From Rhodoferax sp. (GTDB taxonomy: Bacteria > Pseudomonadota > Gammaproteobacteria > Burkholderiales > Burkholderiaceae_C): a stretch of 64,000 nt of DNA. Positions 62,319-64,000 of the stretch are shown piece after piece. Both the position numbers and the translations under genes were made by a program. The stretch lies in assembly GCA_008015235.1 (NCBI GenBank), contig SSFF01000011.1, positions 124,001 to 188,000 on the forward strand. The letters are read 5' to 3'. Below the pieces are notes generated by a model that saw only the letters and a list, made by a program, of their open reading frames with translations, had not been told where the DNA came from and did no database searches. Each line of letters starts with the position of its first letter. Positions within the stretch are counted from its first letter, which is position 1.

Positions 62319-62539
62319 GTGATTTCTTCTATTGCCAAGTGTCCCTGTTATATGCCAGAGGTGCCCACAATATTCTGGAAAAAGCCTGCGGCAAAGCCCG
62401 AGTGTATCGCTGCTTTAGGCTAAAGCATACACATAGATACAAAGCAATGGAAAGCCGATGTGGCCAAATGGTCGCGGATGGTTGACCATGTGCCGACAGA
62501 CCTCCCGAGCTTATGAGCACTGGTGCGGGTTGCTTCAGG

Positions 62540-62881
62540 TCAAGCGCCTAACAGGCGGCGAGCGAGTACGGATTGCATATCACGGCGTCCGTCCGCAATC
62601 AGGTAAATAGTGACTTGGCCGCCTGTGACACGGTAGATCACGCGGTATGGTTTAAAGAAGGTCTGGCGGTATTCTTTGATCCCAAGGCCGACCAGTTCCT
62701 TTGGATAGCTGCCGCGTTCCGGGAATTTCGATAGACTCTCCACAACGTTCATCAACTCATCCAACGCATGGTTGGCGTTGGCCACACAGTCGAACTCGGA
62801 GATGTAGTCGTGGATGGCCTCCAGATCCTGCTCCGCCCCTCCGGTGAGCAGGACCTCAAACTTGGCTGATGTGCCTGCCAT
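62540..62881 (-). CDS. RelE/ParE family toxin
   Basis: A 113-residue protein with the fold of the RelE/ParE superfamily: [17 protein letters not shown] helix, the FPERGSYP turn, and the closing KPYRVIYRVTGGQVTIYLIADGRRDM strands. RelE members cleave mRNA at the ribosome and ParE members poison gyrase; sequence alone does not decide. It overlaps the antitoxin by one base. It lies next to an integrase remnant. Confidence 0.82.
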   Translation of the reverse strand: MAGTSAKFEVLLTGGAEQDLEAIHDYISEFDCVANANHALDELMNVVESLSKFPERGSYPKELVGLGIKEYRQTFFKPYRVIYRVTGGQVTIYLIADGRRDMQSVLARRLLGA

Positions 62882-63156
62882 CAGACTGAGGCTCGCTTGG
62901 CGCGGAGGCGGGCAACTACGTCAGCGACAGGCTTGACCTTGCCAGCGGCCACATCCTGATTACCCAACGCGAGGATCTTTAGCAAGGCCAGTGTTTCTTG
63001 CGTCTCCTCGAACGAAGCAACGTCCAGCAGGACAGCCTTGGCTTCGCCGTTTTGGGTGATGACCATCGGTTCACGCTGCTCCGCGAGGTGCGTCAGAACC
63101 TCGGCTGCGTTGGCTTTGAGATAGCTGATCGGCTTGACTTGTGATGAGTAGCGCAT
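62881..63156 (-). CDS. Phd/YefM family antitoxin
   Basis: A 91-residue protein. YLKANAAEVLTHLAEQREPMVITQNGEAKAVLLD is the Phd/YefM DNA-binding domain; the acidic, then basic tail would wrap the toxin. It stands upstream of the toxin, as in most type II pairs, and would repress the shared promoter. Confidence 0.85.
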   Translation of the reverse strand: MRYSSQVKPISYLKANAAEVLTHLAEQREPMVITQNGEAKAVLLDVASFEETQETLALLKILALGNQDVAAGKVKPVADVVARLRAKRASV

Positions 63157-63203
63157 GGCAGTGCTTCAAACTTAGCAAGACTTAATATAGTTTTTTTTTG
63201 GTC

Positions 63204-63534
63204 TTATGGCAAGGCGACCGAATTGGATGTGCCAGCGATGCCGTAGCGGAAGACCTGCCCGCACACCTGACGCACCCGGTGGGCGGTTTCGATGGCGCCC
63301 CGTGCTTCGGCCTTGCGCAGCGCTCCCAACAGCTTGGGGGGCGGTGCCTTCCGCCAGCAGTTTGCGGACGTCGTCAGCCTTGGCCCTGGCCAGAGACAGC
63401 CCGGTGTCGGGGTAGGTGCCCAGGCTCAAGGTCTTTCGCGCACCTTCCTTTGCAGCTTTCTGGATGGACTTGTCGGAGGCGATGAGGGCGGGCCATGCAG
63501 TAACTTTCGGGCTGGCAGTGCGCCATGATTGCGG
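63204..63534 (-). pseudogene. Decayed tyrosine integrase (P4-like) with internal deletion and frameshift
   Basis: Two non-adjacent parts of one integrase survive in two frames. The first reads ARKTLSLGTYPDTGLSLARA and on to RKLLAEGTAP (63340-63444), from the N-terminal arm-binding domain DUF4102. The second, from about 63335 down to TAA 63204, reads ALRKAEARGAIETAHRVRQ, then VCGQVFRYGIA, part of the core-binding domain normally about 80 residues later. The join at about 63331-63345 combines a deletion and a frame change. The catalytic domain is missing. Confidence 0.8.
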
Positions 63535-63599
63535 TTACTGCGGCAGTTACTGCGCCAAAATCCGGCAATCGGCGCACATCGTCGGCCCAAGCTGGACGA

Positions 63600-63635
63600 A
63601 AAAAGCCCTAAGTAGTTGATTACTTAGGGCTTTTT
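63600..63635. terminator. Bidirectional intrinsic terminator
   Basis: AAAAAGCCCTAAGTA (63600-63614), loop GTTGAT, TACTTAGGGCTTTTT (63621-63635): a perfect 15-bp stem with A- and T-tracts on the two sides, able to act on both strands. It stands between the integrase remnant and the truncated response regulator. Confidence 0.75.
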
Positions 63636-63638
63636 GGT

Positions 63639-63659
63639 GTTCGGCGGGTAACGCCGAAC
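63639..63659. repeat. Perfect inverted repeat next to the terminator
   Basis: GTTCGGCG (63639-63646), GGTAA, CGCCGAAC (63652-63659): an 8-bp stem three bases after the terminator. It marks the point where the truncated response regulator frame begins to look real, and may be part of a recombination scar. Confidence 0.5.
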
Positions 63660-63935
63660 GTTGTATTGGTGGAGATTGGTTCCCTGCGGCCTCACGTGTT
63701 GCTGACCGACCTGATGATGCCGGGTGTGGATGGGTTCGACCTGGTGGCCACCCTTGACCGCGATCCAGCCTTCAGTTCGCTTTTGATCCTGGCCATCACG
63801 AGCCTGTCTCCAGAGGACATTCAGGTCAAGGGAGGTCTGCCTGAGCGTGTTCAGGTATTGAAGAAACCGCTCAATCTTGCCTGGCTGCAAGGGTATTTCA
63901 GCGCCCTGGTGGCGCAGCGGCGCTTGACCGTCTGA
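63660..63935 (+). pseudogene. Response regulator receiver domain, 5'-truncated
   Basis: The open frame covers the second half of a receiver domain: LRPHVLLTDLMMPGVDGFD carries the phospho-acceptor Asp, LLILAITSLS the conserved Ser/Thr, and VLKKPLNLAWL the conserved Lys. The first strand and the acidic pair that bind metal are missing, and only a TTG at 63666 could start translation. It ends at TGA 63935. The upstream part was probably lost in the rearrangement that left the integrase remnant. Beyond 63935 I see nothing I can name. Confidence 0.65.
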
Positions 63936-64000
63936 AGGCTGTCGCCGGACAACATCTCTTCCTGGCGTTCTGCCCCTTGCTCCGGGCCGCTACTGGCGGA

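Noticed and set aside
62345-62375. RpoN-type promoter before pilB
   Set aside because: GGCAC and GGCAT are spaced by ten, which does not fit sigma-54.
62329-62520. 63-codon ORF upstream of pilB
   Set aside because: No family resemblance, no ribosome site and no conservation evidence; more likely part of the pilB promoter region.

Overview
This window is mostly conserved chromosomal core of a betaproteobacterium, most likely in the family Comamonadaceae (Rhodoferax-like). The grounds are gene order and family content: ponA / pilMNOPQ-aroK-aroB-dgt / gltBD, mlaFEDACB-ibaG-murA-his-tatABC, petABC-sspA-sspB, secA-argJ-nudix and zapD-coaE-pilDCB. HisG is the short form, ZapD is present, and a two-hairpin repeat recurs that resembles repeats I recall from Comamonadaceae. 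No database search was possible, so the genus is an inference.

Layout. 1-3 kb: tail of an unknown membrane protein, lptM, cyaY and the class A penicillin-binding protein ponA. 3.2-12.7 kb: type IV pilus alignment and secretin operon pilMNOPQ, then shikimate genes aroK and aroB, a dNTPase, a methyltransferase and a glycine-zipper lipoprotein. 12.7-13.5 kb: a REP-associated tyrosine transposase and a palindrome. 13.6-19.8 kb: glutamate synthase gltBD ending in a strong terminator. 19.9-26.9 kb: the Mla lipid transport system, a second ABC exporter, ibaG and murA. 26.9-40.3 kb: the histidine operon, hisG-hisD and then hisC-B-H-A-F-I-E. It is split by a small exported protein, a leftward SOS mutasome (imuA-imuB-dnaE2) behind a LexA box, and a VapBC toxin-antitoxin pair whose toxin stop overlaps the hisC start. 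40.3-46.2 kb: small membrane protein, HIT protein, tatABC, a DegS-like protease, a Cys-cluster protein, a NIF3 protein and pdxA. 46.2-50.4 kb: cytochrome bc1 complex, sspA, sspB and tRNA-Thr(TGT). 50.4-57.1 kb: dciA, M23 peptidase, secA, argJ, AAA ATPase and a Nudix hydrolase. 57.1-62.3 kb: leftward zapD, coaE, pilD, pilC and pilB. 62.5-63.9 kb: a scar of mobile DNA holding a Phd/ParE-type pair, a decayed integrase and a 5'-truncated response regulator.

How the parts connect. The two pilus clusters supply assembly platform, motor, prepilin peptidase and secretin. GltBD feeds glutamate to biosynthesis, including the transamination in histidine synthesis. TatABC would export the Rieske protein encoded about 4 kb downstream. 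The most unusual structures are four copies of a roughly 55-bp two-hairpin repeat, three of them in the his operon and two reading into coding sequence (GltB C-terminus, HisD N-terminus). Also notable are the SOS cassette plus VapBC inside the his operon, and a secA leader with a tiny ORF before a hairpin that covers the secA Shine-Dalgarno. I see no CRISPR array, rRNA, replication origin or complete insertion sequence.
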